A DNA stretch of 64,000 nt, from contig JAZGUH010000087.1 of assembly GCA_037893225.1 (NCBI GenBank), forward strand, positions 620,001-684,000, written 5' to 3'. The DNA is from Hippasteria phrygiana. Taxonomy: Eukaryota; Echinodermata; Asteroidea; Valvatida; Goniasteridae. Numbering within the stretch: the first letter of the stretch is position 1; each line of letters opens with the position of its first letter. The position numbers and the translations under genes were made by a program. Positions 51,697-63,287 of the stretch are shown one piece after another. Below the pieces are notes generated by a model. It was given only the letters and a program-made list of their open reading frames with translations, was not told the DNA's origin and made no database searches.

Positions 51697-53550
51697 TTGC
51701 ATGAAATATCAACCAAATTCAGTAATTTTGACATGTATGGATAGCTTAGATCTTGCGCTACATGCTGCAATTATCGGCGGCTTCTTAGAGTTAAAACTTG
51801 TGGAGAAAATTCAAACCTCGCAATGTTTATTTTCTTTCCGGCCAACATCTGTGTGCATATTACCTTCTATTTATTGCTCCATGCCTGTCAAATTCCCCAG
51901 GGTATGACTTGCTTTACTCATTCATAATTGCATGAAATATCAACCAAATTCAGTAATTTTGACATGTATGGATAGCTTAGATCTGGCGCTACATGTTGCA
52001 ATCATCGGCGGCTTCCCAGAGTTAAAACTTGTGGAGAAAATTCAAACCTCGCAATGTTAATTTTCTTTCCGGCAAACATCTGTGTACATATTACCGTCTA
52101 TTTATTGCTCCATGCATGTCAAATTCCCTGGGGTATGGACTTGCTTTATTCATTCATAATTGCATGAAATATCAACCAAATGCAGTATTTTTGACATGTA
52201 TGGATAGCTTAGATCTGGCGCTACATGTTGCAATTATCGGCGGCTTCTTAGAGTTAACACTTGTGGAGAAAATTCAAACCTCGCAATGTTTATTTTCTTT
52301 CCGGCCAACATCTGTGTGCATATTACCGTCTATTTATTGCTCCATGCATGTCAAATTCCCTGGGGTATGGACTTGCTTCACTCATTCATAATTGCATGAA
52401 ATATCAACCAAATGCAGTATTTTTGACATGTATGGATAGCTTAGATCTGGCGCTACATGTTGCAATTATCGGCGGCTTCTTAGAGTTAACACTTGTGGAG
52501 AAAATTCAAACCTCGCAATGTTTATTTTCTTTCCGGCCAACATCTGTGTACATGTTACCGTCTATTTATTGCTCCATGCCTGTCAAATTCCCTGGGGTAT
52601 GGACTTGCTTTACTCATTCATAATTGCATGAAATATCAACCAAATGCAGTAATTTTGACATGTATGTATAGCTTAGATCTGGCGCTACATGTTGCAATCA
52701 TCGGCGGCTTCCCAGAGTTAAAACTTGTGGAGAAAATTCAAACCTCGCAATGTTTATTTTCTTTCCGGCCAACATATGTGTACATGTTACCGTCTATTTA
52801 TTGCTCCATGCATGTCAAATTCCCTGGGGTATGGACTTGCTTTACTCATTCATAATTGCATGAAATATCAACCAAATTCAGTAATTTTGACATGTATGGA
52901 TAGCTTAGATCTGGCGCTACATGTTGCAATTATCGGCGGCTTCTTAGAGTTAACACTTGTGGAGAAAATTCAAACCTCGCAATGTTTATTTTCTTTCCGG
53001 CCAACATCTGTGTACATGTTACCGTCTATTTATTGCTCCATGCCTGTCAAATTCCCTGGGTATGGACTTGCTTTACTCATTCATAATTGCATGAAATATC
53101 AACCAAATGCAGTAATTTTGACATGTATGTATAGCTTAGATCTGGCGCTACATGTTGCAATCATCGGCGGCTTCCCAGAGTTAAAACTTGTGGAGAAAAT
53201 TCAAACCTCGCAATGTTTATTTTCTTTCCGGCCAACATCTGTGTGCATATTACCGTCTATTTATTGCTCCATGCATGTCAAATTCCCTGGGGTATGGACT
53301 TGCTTTACTCATTCATAATTGCATGAAATATCAACCAAATTCAGTAATTTTGACATGTATGTATAGCTTAGATCTGGCGCTACATGTTGCAATCATCGGC
53401 GGCTTCCCAGAGTTAAAACTTGTGGAGAAAATTCAAACCTCGCAATGTTTATTTTCTTTCCGGCCAACATCTGTGTACATGTTACCGTCTATTTATTGCT
53501 CCATGCATGTCAAATTCCCTGGGGTATGGACTTGCTTTACTCATTCATAA
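51697..53550. repeat. Block 15 (8 monomers, 1,854 bp)
   Basis: Order: E' with agatcttgcg, G (a147), Af' (gcttcactc), Af, Bm with acatatg, A with one g deleted (52856-53086), Br, J. It repeats at 57261-59114 (offset 5,564) and, apart from E' and one base of J, at 61434-63287 (offset 9,737). Confidence 0.93.
52856..53086. repeat. A-type monomer with 1-bp deletion (231 bp), copy 1
   Basis: ccctgggtatgg replaces ccctggggtatgg at about 53054-53064. Unlike E, no other change accompanies the loss. The shortened unit keeps the + reading frame from one monomer to the next, which alone explains a 197-codon ORF over this spot. Confidence 0.95.
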
Positions 53551-55869
53551 TTGCATGAAATATCAACCAAATTCAGTAATTTTGACATGTATGGATAGCT
53601 TAGATCTGGCGCTACATGCTGCAATTATCGGCGGCTTCTTAGAGTTAAAACTTGTGGAGAAAATTCAAACCTCGCAATGTTTATTTTCTTTCCGGCCAAC
53701 ATCTGTGTGCATATTACCTTCTATTTATTGCTCCATGCCTGTCAAATTCCCCAGGGTATGACTTGCTTTACTCATTCATAATTGCATGAAATATCAACCA
53801 AATTCAGTAATTTTGACATGTATGGATAGCTTAGATCTGGCGCTACATGCTGCAATTATCGGCGGCTTCTTAGAGTTAAAACTTGTGGAGAAAATTCAAA
53901 CCTCGCAATGTTTATTTTCTTTCCGGCCAACATCTGTGTGCATGTTACCGTCTATTTATTGCTCCATGCATGTCAAATTCCCTGGGGTATGGACTTGCTT
54001 TACTCATTCATAATTGCATGAAATATCAACCAAATACAGTAATTTTGACATGTATGGATAGCTTAGATCTGGCGCTACATGTTGCAATTATCGGCGGCTT
54101 CTTAGAGTTAACACTTGTGGAGAAAATTCAAACCTCGCAATGTTTATTTTCTTTCCGGCCAACATCTGTGTACATGTTACCGTCTATTTATTGCTCCATG
54201 CCTGTCAAATTCCCTGGGGTATGGACTTGCTTTACTCATTCATAATTGCATGAAATATCAACCAAATGCAGTAATTTTGACATGTATATATAGCTTAGAT
54301 CTGGCGCTACATGTTGCAATCATCGGCGGCTTCCCAGAGTTAAAACTTGTGGAGAAAATTCAAACCTCGCAATGTTTATTTTCTTTCCGGCCAACATCTG
54401 TGTGCATATTACCGTCTATTTATTGCTCCATGCATGTCAAATTCCCTGGGGTATGGACTTGCTTTACTCATTCATAATTGCATGAAATATCAACCAAATT
54501 CAGTAATTTTGACATGTATGTATAGCTTAGATCTGGCGCTACATGTTGCAATTATCGGCGGCTTCTTAGAGTTAACACTTGTGGAGAAAATTCAAACCTC
54601 GCAATGTTTATTTTCTTTCCGGCCAACATCTGTGTGCATATTACCGTCTATTTATTGCTCCATGCATGTCAAATTCCCTGGGGTATGGACTTGCTTTACT
54701 CATTCATAATTGCATGAAATATCAACCAAATTCAGTAATTTTGACATGTATGGATAGCTTAGATCTGGCGCTACATGTTGCAATTATCGGCGGCTTCTTA
54801 GAGTTAACACTTGTGGAGAAAATTCAAACCTCGCAATGTTTATTTTCTTTCCGGCCAACATCTGTGTACATGTTACCGTCTATTTATTGCTCCATGCCTG
54901 TCAAATTCCCTGGGGTATGGACTTGCTTTACTCATTCATAATTGCATGAAATATCAACCAAATGCAGTAATTTTGACATGTATGTATAGCTTAGATCTGG
55001 CGCTACATGTTGCAATCATCGGCGGCTTCCCAGAGTTAAAACTTGTGGAGAAAATTCAAACCTCGCAATGTTTATTTTCTTTCCGGCCAACATCTGTGTA
55101 CATGTTACCGTCTATTTATTGCTCCATGCATGTCAAATTCCCTGGGGTATGGACTTGCTTTACTCATTCATAATTGCATGAAATATCAACCAAATTCAGT
55201 AATTTTGACATGTATGGATAGCTTAGATCTGGCGCTACATGTTGCAATTATCGGCGGCTTCTTAGAGTTAACACTTGTGGAGAAAATTCAAACCTCGCAA
55301 TGTTTATTTTCTTTCCGGCCAACATCTGTGTACATGTTACCGTCTATTTATTGCTCCATGCCTGTCAAATTCCCTGGGGTATGGACTTGCTTTACTCATT
55401 CATAATTGCATGAAATATCAACCAAATGCAGTAATTTTGACATGTATGTATAGCTTAGATCTGGCGCTACATGTTGCAATCATCGGCGGCTTCCCAGAGT
55501 TAAAACTTGTGGAGAAAATTCAAACCTCGCAATGTTTATTTTCTTTCCGGCCAACATCTGTGTGCATATTACCGTCTATTTATTGCTCCATGCATGTCAA
55601 ATTCCCTGGGGTATGGACTTGCTTTACTCATTCATAATTGCATGAAATATCAACCAAATTCAGTAATTTTGACATGTATGTATAGCTTAGATCTGGCGCT
55701 ACATGTTGCAATCATCGGCGGCTTCCCAGAGTTAAAACTTGTGGAGAAAATTCAAACCTCGCAATGTTTATTTTCTTTCCGGCCAACATCTGTGTACATG
55801 TTACCGTCTATTTATTGCTCCATGCATGTCAAATTCCCTGGGGTATGGACTTGCTTTACTCATTCATAA
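53551..55869. repeat. Block 16 (10 monomers, 2,319 bp)
   Basis: Order: E', an E'-left monomer of full length with tgtgcatgtt (53782-54013), At, Br(tatatatag), K, A, Bm, A, Br, J. The second monomer joins c69/a99 to a g159 g163 a189 right half, a combination found only here and at 59346-59577. Confidence 0.92.
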
Positions 55870-57260
55870 TTGCATGAAATATCAACCAAATTCAGTAATT
55901 TTGACATGTATGGATAGCTTAGATCTGGCGCTACATGCTGCAATTATCGGCGGCTTCTTAGAGTTAAAACTTGTGGAGAAAATTCAAACCTCGCAATGTT
56001 TATTTTCTTTCCGGCCAACATCTGTGTGCATATTACCTTCTATTTATTGCTCCATGCCTGTCAAATTCCCCAGGGTATGACTTGCTTTACTCATTCATAA
56101 TTGCATGAAATATCAACCAAATTCAGTAATTTTGACATGTATGGATAGCTTAGATCTGGCGCTACATGTTGCAATTATCGGCGGCTTCTTAGAGTTAACA
56201 CTTGTGGAGAAAATTCAAACCTCGCAATGTTTATTTTCTTTCCGGCCAACATCTGTGTACATGTTACCGTCTATTTATTGCTCCATGCCTGTCAAATTCC
56301 CTGGGGTATGGACTTGCTTTACTCATTCATAATTGCATGAAATATCAACCAAATGCAGTAATTTTGACATGTATGTATAGCTTAGATCTGGCGCTACATG
56401 TTGCAATCATCGGCGGCTTCCCAGAGTTAAAACTTGTGGAGAAAATTCAAACCTCGCAATGTTTATTTTCTTTCCGGCCAACATCTGTGTACATGTTACC
56501 GTCTATTTATTGCTCCATGCATGTCAAATTCCCTGGGGTATGGACTTGCTTTACTCATTCATAATTGCATGAAATATCAACCAAATTCAGTAATTTTGAC
56601 ATGTATGGATAGCTTAGATCTGGCGCTACATGTTGCAATTATCGGCGGCTTCTTAGAGTTAACACTTGTGGAGAAAATTCAAACCTCGCAATGTTTATTT
56701 TCTTTCCGGCCAACATCTGTGTACATGTTACCGTCTATTTATTGCTCCATGCCTGTCAAATTCCCTGGGGTATGGACTTGCTTTACTCATTCATAATTGC
56801 ATGAAATATCAACCAAATGCAGTAATTTTGACATGTATGTATAGCTTAGATCTGGCGCTACATGTTGCAATCATCGGCGGCTTCCCAGAGTTAAAACTTG
56901 TGGAGAAAATTCAAACCTCGCAATGTTTATTTTCTTTCCGGCCAACATCTGTGTGCATATTACCGTCTATTTATTGCTCCATGCATGTCAAATTCCCTGG
57001 GGTATGGACTTGCTTTACTCATTCATAATTGCATGAAATATCAACCAAATTCAGTAATTTTGACATGTATGTATAGCTTAGATCTGGCGCTACATGTTGC
57101 AATCATCGGCGGCTTCCCAGAGTTAAAACTTGTGGAGAAAATTCAAACCTCGCAATGTTTATTTTCTTTCCGGCCAACATCTGTGTACATGTTACCGTCT
57201 ATTTATTGCTCCATGCATGTCAAATTCCCTGGGGTATGGACTTGCTTTACTCATTCATAA
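55870..57260. repeat. Block 17 (6 monomers, 1,391 bp)
   Basis: Order: E', A, Bm, A, Br, J. The A-Bm-A-Br-J run and the following E' repeat the preceding monomers 54710-56100 at an offset of 1,391 bp. The block is absent between the equivalent units at 59-61 kb, so it is an extra copy. Confidence 0.92.
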
Positions 57261-59114
57261 TTGCATGAAATATCAACCAAATTCAGTAATTTTGACATGT
57301 ATGGATAGCTTAGATCTTGCGCTACATGCTGCAATTATCGGCGGCTTCTTAGAGTTAAAACTTGTGGAGAAAATTCAAACCTCGCAATGTTTATTTTCTT
57401 TCCGGCCAACATCTGTGTGCATATTACCTTCTATTTATTGCTCCATGCCTGTCAAATTCCCCAGGGTATGACTTGCTTTACTCATTCATAATTGCATGAA
57501 ATATCAACCAAATTCAGTAATTTTGACATGTATGGATAGCTTAGATCTGGCGCTACATGTTGCAATCATCGGCGGCTTCCCAGAGTTAAAACTTGTGGAG
57601 AAAATTCAAACCTCGCAATGTTAATTTTCTTTCCGGCAAACATCTGTGTACATATTACCGTCTATTTATTGCTCCATGCATGTCAAATTCCCTGGGGTAT
57701 GGACTTGCTTTATTCATTCATAATTGCATGAAATATCAACCAAATGCAGTATTTTTGACATGTATGGATAGCTTAGATCTGGCGCTACATGTTGCAATTA
57801 TCGGCGGCTTCTTAGAGTTAACACTTGTGGAGAAAATTCAAACCTCGCAATGTTTATTTTCTTTCCGGCCAACATCTGTGTGCATATTACCGTCTATTTA
57901 TTGCTCCATGCATGTCAAATTCCCTGGGGTATGGACTTGCTTCACTCATTCATAATTGCATGAAATATCAACCAAATGCAGTATTTTTGACATGTATGGA
58001 TAGCTTAGATCTGGCGCTACATGTTGCAATTATCGGCGGCTTCTTAGAGTTAACACTTGTGGAGAAAATTCAAACCTCGCAATGTTTATTTTCTTTCCGG
58101 CCAACATCTGTGTACATGTTACCGTCTATTTATTGCTCCATGCCTGTCAAATTCCCTGGGGTATGGACTTGCTTTACTCATTCATAATTGCATGAAATAT
58201 CAACCAAATGCAGTAATTTTGACATGTATGTATAGCTTAGATCTGGCGCTACATGTTGCAATCATCGGCGGCTTCCCAGAGTTAAAACTTGTGGAGAAAA
58301 TTCAAACCTCGCAATGTTTATTTTCTTTCCGGCCAACATATGTGTACATGTTACCGTCTATTTATTGCTCCATGCATGTCAAATTCCCTGGGGTATGGAC
58401 TTGCTTTACTCATTCATAATTGCATGAAATATCAACCAAATTCAGTAATTTTGACATGTATGGATAGCTTAGATCTGGCGCTACATGTTGCAATTATCGG
58501 CGGCTTCTTAGAGTTAACACTTGTGGAGAAAATTCAAACCTCGCAATGTTTATTTTCTTTCCGGCCAACATCTGTGTACATGTTACCGTCTATTTATTGC
58601 TCCATGCCTGTCAAATTCCCTGGGTATGGACTTGCTTTACTCATTCATAATTGCATGAAATATCAACCAAATGCAGTAATTTTGACATGTATGTATAGCT
58701 TAGATCTGGCGCTACATGTTGCAATCATCGGCGGCTTCCCAGAGTTAAAACTTGTGGAGAAAATTCAAACCTCGCAATGTTTATTTTCTTTCCGGCCAAC
58801 ATCTGTGTGCATATTACCGTCTATTTATTGCTCCATGCATGTCAAATTCCCTGGGGTATGGACTTGCTTTACTCATTCATAATTGCATGAAATATCAACC
58901 AAATTCAGTAATTTTGACATGTATGTATAGCTTAGATCTGGCGCTACATGTTGCAATCATCGGCGGCTTCCCAGAGTTAAAACTTGTGGAGAAAATTCAA
59001 ACCTCGCAATGTTTATTTTCTTTCCGGCCAACATCTGTGTACATGTTACCGTCTATTTATTGCTCCATGCATGTCAAATTCCCTGGGGTATGGACTTGCT
59101 TTACTCATTCATAA
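57261..59114. repeat. Block 18 (8 monomers, 1,854 bp)
   Basis: Second copy of block 15, offset 5,564 bp. It includes agatcttgcg in E', gcttcactc in Af', acatatg in Bm and the 1-bp deletion in A. No difference was seen at the tracked sites. Confidence 0.93.
58420..58650. repeat. A-type monomer with 1-bp deletion (231 bp), copy 2
   Basis: Same ccctgggtatgg deletion, at about 58618-58628, exactly 5,564 bp from copy 1. Confidence 0.95.
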
Positions 59115-61433
59115 TTGCATGAAATATCAACCAAATTCAGTAATTTTGACATGTATGGATAGCTTAGATCTGGCGCTACATGCTGCAATTATCGGCGGCT
59201 TCTTAGAGTTAAAACTTGTGGAGAAAATTCAAACCTCGCAATGTTTATTTTCTTTCCGGCCAACATCTGTGTGCATATTACCTTCTATTTATTGCTCCAT
59301 GCCTGTCAAATTCCCCAGGGTATGACTTGCTTTACTCATTCATAATTGCATGAAATATCAACCAAATTCAGTAATTTTGACATGTATGGATAGCTTAGAT
59401 CTGGCGCTACATGCTGCAATTATCGGCGGCTTCTTAGAGTTAAAACTTGTGGAGAAAATTCAAACCTCGCAATGTTTATTTTCTTTCCGGCCAACATCTG
59501 TGTGCATGTTACCGTCTATTTATTGCTCCATGCATGTCAAATTCCCTGGGGTATGGACTTGCTTTACTCATTCATAATTGCATGAAATATCAACCAAATA
59601 CAGTAATTTTGACATGTATGGATAGCTTAGATCTGGCGCTACATGTTGCAATTATCGGCGGCTTCTTAGAGTTAACACTTGTGGAGAAAATTCAAACCTC
59701 GCAATGTTTATTTTCTTTCCGGCCAACATCTGTGTACATGTTACCGTCTATTTATTGCTCCATGCCTGTCAAATTCCCTGGGGTATGGACTTGCTTTACT
59801 CATTCATAATTGCATGAAATATCAACCAAATGCAGTAATTTTGACATGTATATATAGCTTAGATCTGGCGCTACATGTTGCAATCATCGGCGGCTTCCCA
59901 GAGTTAAAACTTGTGGAGAAAATTCAAACCTCGCAATGTTTATTTTCTTTCCGGCCAACATCTGTGTGCATATTACCGTCTATTTATTGCTCCATGCATG
60001 TCAAATTCCCTGGGGTATGGACTTGCTTTACTCATTCATAATTGCATGAAATATCAACCAAATTCAGTAATTTTGACATGTATGTATAGCTTAGATCTGG
60101 CGCTACATGTTGCAATTATCGGCGGCTTCTTAGAGTTAACACTTGTGGAGAAAATTCAAACCTCGCAATGTTTATTTTCTTTCCGGCCAACATCTGTGTG
60201 CATATTACCGTCTATTTATTGCTCCATGCATGTCAAATTCCCTGGGGTATGGACTTGCTTTACTCATTCATAATTGCATGAAATATCAACCAAATTCAGT
60301 AATTTTGACATGTATGGATAGCTTAGATCTGGCGCTACATGTTGCAATTATCGGCGGCTTCTTAGAGTTAACACTTGTGGAGAAAATTCAAACCTCGCAA
60401 TGTTTATTTTCTTTCCGGCCAACATCTGTGTACATGTTACCGTCTATTTATTGCTCCATGCCTGTCAAATTCCCTGGGGTATGGACTTGCTTTACTCATT
60501 CATAATTGCATGAAATATCAACCAAATGCAGTAATTTTGACATGTATGTATAGCTTAGATCTGGCGCTACATGTTGCAATCATCGGCGGCTTCCCAGAGT
60601 TAAAACTTGTGGAGAAAATTCAAACCTCGCAATGTTTATTTTCTTTCCGGCCAACATCTGTGTACATGTTACCGTCTATTTATTGCTCCATGCATGTCAA
60701 ATTCCCTGGGGTATGGACTTGCTTTACTCATTCATAATTGCATGAAATATCAACCAAATTCAGTAATTTTGACATGTATGGATAGCTTAGATCTGGCGCT
60801 ACATGTTGCAATTATCGGCGGCTTCTTAGAGTTAACACTTGTGGAGAAAATTCAAACCTCGCAATGTTTATTTTCTTTCCGGCCAACATCTGTGTACATG
60901 TTACCGTCTATTTATTGCTCCATGCCTGTCAAATTCCCTGGGGTATGGACTTGCTTTACTCATTCATAATTGCATGAAATATCAACCAAATGCAGTAATT
61001 TTGACATGTATGTATAGCTTAGATCTGGCGCTACATGTTGCAATCATCGGCGGCTTCCCAGAGTTAAAACTTGTGGAGAAAATTCAAACCTCGCAATGTT
61101 TATTTTCTTTCCGGCCAACATCTGTGTGCATATTACCGTCTATTTATTGCTCCATGCATGTCAAATTCCCTGGGGTATGGACTTGCTTTACTCATTCATA
61201 ATTGCATGAAATATCAACCAAATTCAGTAATTTTGACATGTATGTATAGCTTAGATCTGGCGCTACATGTTGCAATCATCGGCGGCTTCCCAGAGTTAAA
61301 ACTTGTGGAGAAAATTCAAACCTCGCAATGTTTATTTTCTTTCCGGCCAACATCTGTGTACATGTTACCGTCTATTTATTGCTCCATGCATGTCAAATTC
61401 CCTGGGGTATGGACTTGCTTTACTCATTCATAA
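59115..61433. repeat. Block 19 (10 monomers, 2,319 bp)
   Basis: Second copy of block 16, offset 5,564 bp, including the tgtgcatgtt monomer (59346-59577), Br(tatatatag) and K. It is followed directly by a block 15-type unit instead of a block 17-type unit. Confidence 0.93.
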
Positions 61434-63287
61434 TTGCATGAAATATCAACCAAATTCAGTAATTTTGACATGTATGGATAGCTTAGATCTGGCGCTACAT
61501 GCTGCAATTATCGGCGGCTTCTTAGAGTTAAAACTTGTGGAGAAAATTCAAACCTCGCAATGTTTATTTTCTTTCCGGCCAACATCTGTGTGCATATTAC
61601 CTTCTATTTATTGCTCCATGCCTGTCAAATTCCCCAGGGTATGACTTGCTTTACTCATTCATAATTGCATGAAATATCAACCAAATTCAGTAATTTTGAC
61701 ATGTATGGATAGCTTAGATCTGGCGCTACATGTTGCAATCATCGGCGGCTTCCCAGAGTTAAAACTTGTGGAGAAAATTCAAACCTCGCAATGTTAATTT
61801 TCTTTCCGGCAAACATCTGTGTACATATTACCGTCTATTTATTGCTCCATGCATGTCAAATTCCCTGGGGTATGGACTTGCTTTATTCATTCATAATTGC
61901 ATGAAATATCAACCAAATGCAGTATTTTTGACATGTATGGATAGCTTAGATCTGGCGCTACATGTTGCAATTATCGGCGGCTTCTTAGAGTTAACACTTG
62001 TGGAGAAAATTCAAACCTCGCAATGTTTATTTTCTTTCCGGCCAACATCTGTGTGCATATTACCGTCTATTTATTGCTCCATGCATGTCAAATTCCCTGG
62101 GGTATGGACTTGCTTCACTCATTCATAATTGCATGAAATATCAACCAAATGCAGTATTTTTGACATGTATGGATAGCTTAGATCTGGCGCTACATGTTGC
62201 AATTATCGGCGGCTTCTTAGAGTTAACACTTGTGGAGAAAATTCAAACCTCGCAATGTTTATTTTCTTTCCGGCCAACATCTGTGTACATGTTACCGTCT
62301 ATTTATTGCTCCATGCCTGTCAAATTCCCTGGGGTATGGACTTGCTTTACTCATTCATAATTGCATGAAATATCAACCAAATGCAGTAATTTTGACATGT
62401 ATGTATAGCTTAGATCTGGCGCTACATGTTGCAATCATCGGCGGCTTCCCAGAGTTAAAACTTGTGGAGAAAATTCAAACCTCGCAATGTTTATTTTCTT
62501 TCCGGCCAACATATGTGTACATGTTACCGTCTATTTATTGCTCCATGCATGTCAAATTCCCTGGGGTATGGACTTGCTTTACTCATTCATAATTGCATGA
62601 AATATCAACCAAATTCAGTAATTTTGACATGTATGGATAGCTTAGATCTGGCGCTACATGTTGCAATTATCGGCGGCTTCTTAGAGTTAACACTTGTGGA
62701 GAAAATTCAAACCTCGCAATGTTTATTTTCTTTCCGGCCAACATCTGTGTACATGTTACCGTCTATTTATTGCTCCATGCCTGTCAAATTCCCTGGGTAT
62801 GGACTTGCTTTACTCATTCATAATTGCATGAAATATCAACCAAATGCAGTAATTTTGACATGTATGTATAGCTTAGATCTGGCGCTACATGTTGCAATCA
62901 TCGGCGGCTTCCCAGAGTTAAAACTTGTGGAGAAAATTCAAACCTCGCAATGTTTATTTTCTTTCCGGCCAACATCTGTGTGCATATTACCGTCTATTTA
63001 TTGCTCCATGCATGTCAAATTCCCTGGGGTATGGACTTGCTTTACTCATTCATAATTGCATGAAATATCAACCAAATTCAGTAATTTTGACATGTATGTA
63101 TAGCTTAGATCTGGCGCTACATGTTGCAATCATCGGCGGCTTCCCAGAGTTAAAACTTGTGGAGAAAATTCAAACCTCGCAATGTTTATTTTCTTTCCGG
63201 CCAACATCTGTGTACATGTTACCGTATATTTATTGCTCCATGCATGTCAAATTCCCTGGGGTATGGACTTGCTTTACTCATTCATAA
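61434..63287. repeat. Block 20 (8 monomers, 1,854 bp)
   Basis: Third copy of the block 15 unit, 4,173 bp after block 18. It keeps a147 in G, gcttcactc, acatatg and the 1-bp deletion. It differs in E' (agatctggcg, not agatcttgcg) and in J (accgtatat at about 63226). Confidence 0.93.
62593..62823. repeat. A-type monomer with 1-bp deletion (231 bp), copy 3
   Basis: Same ccctgggtatgg deletion, at about 62791-62801, exactly 4,173 bp from copy 2. Confidence 0.95.

Noticed and set aside
53054..53064. Single-g deletion as a sequencing error
   Set aside because: It occurs in three places with the same linked neighbours at exact unit spacing, so it is inherited by duplication. The single insertion near 6342 lacks this support and could still be an error.
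52725..63055. Three 197-codon ORFs (52725, 58289, 62462)
   Set aside because: Each is the usual repeat ORF prolonged by the 1-bp deletion that makes one monomer divisible by three. The same peptide is repeated within it. No promoter or independent evidence of coding.
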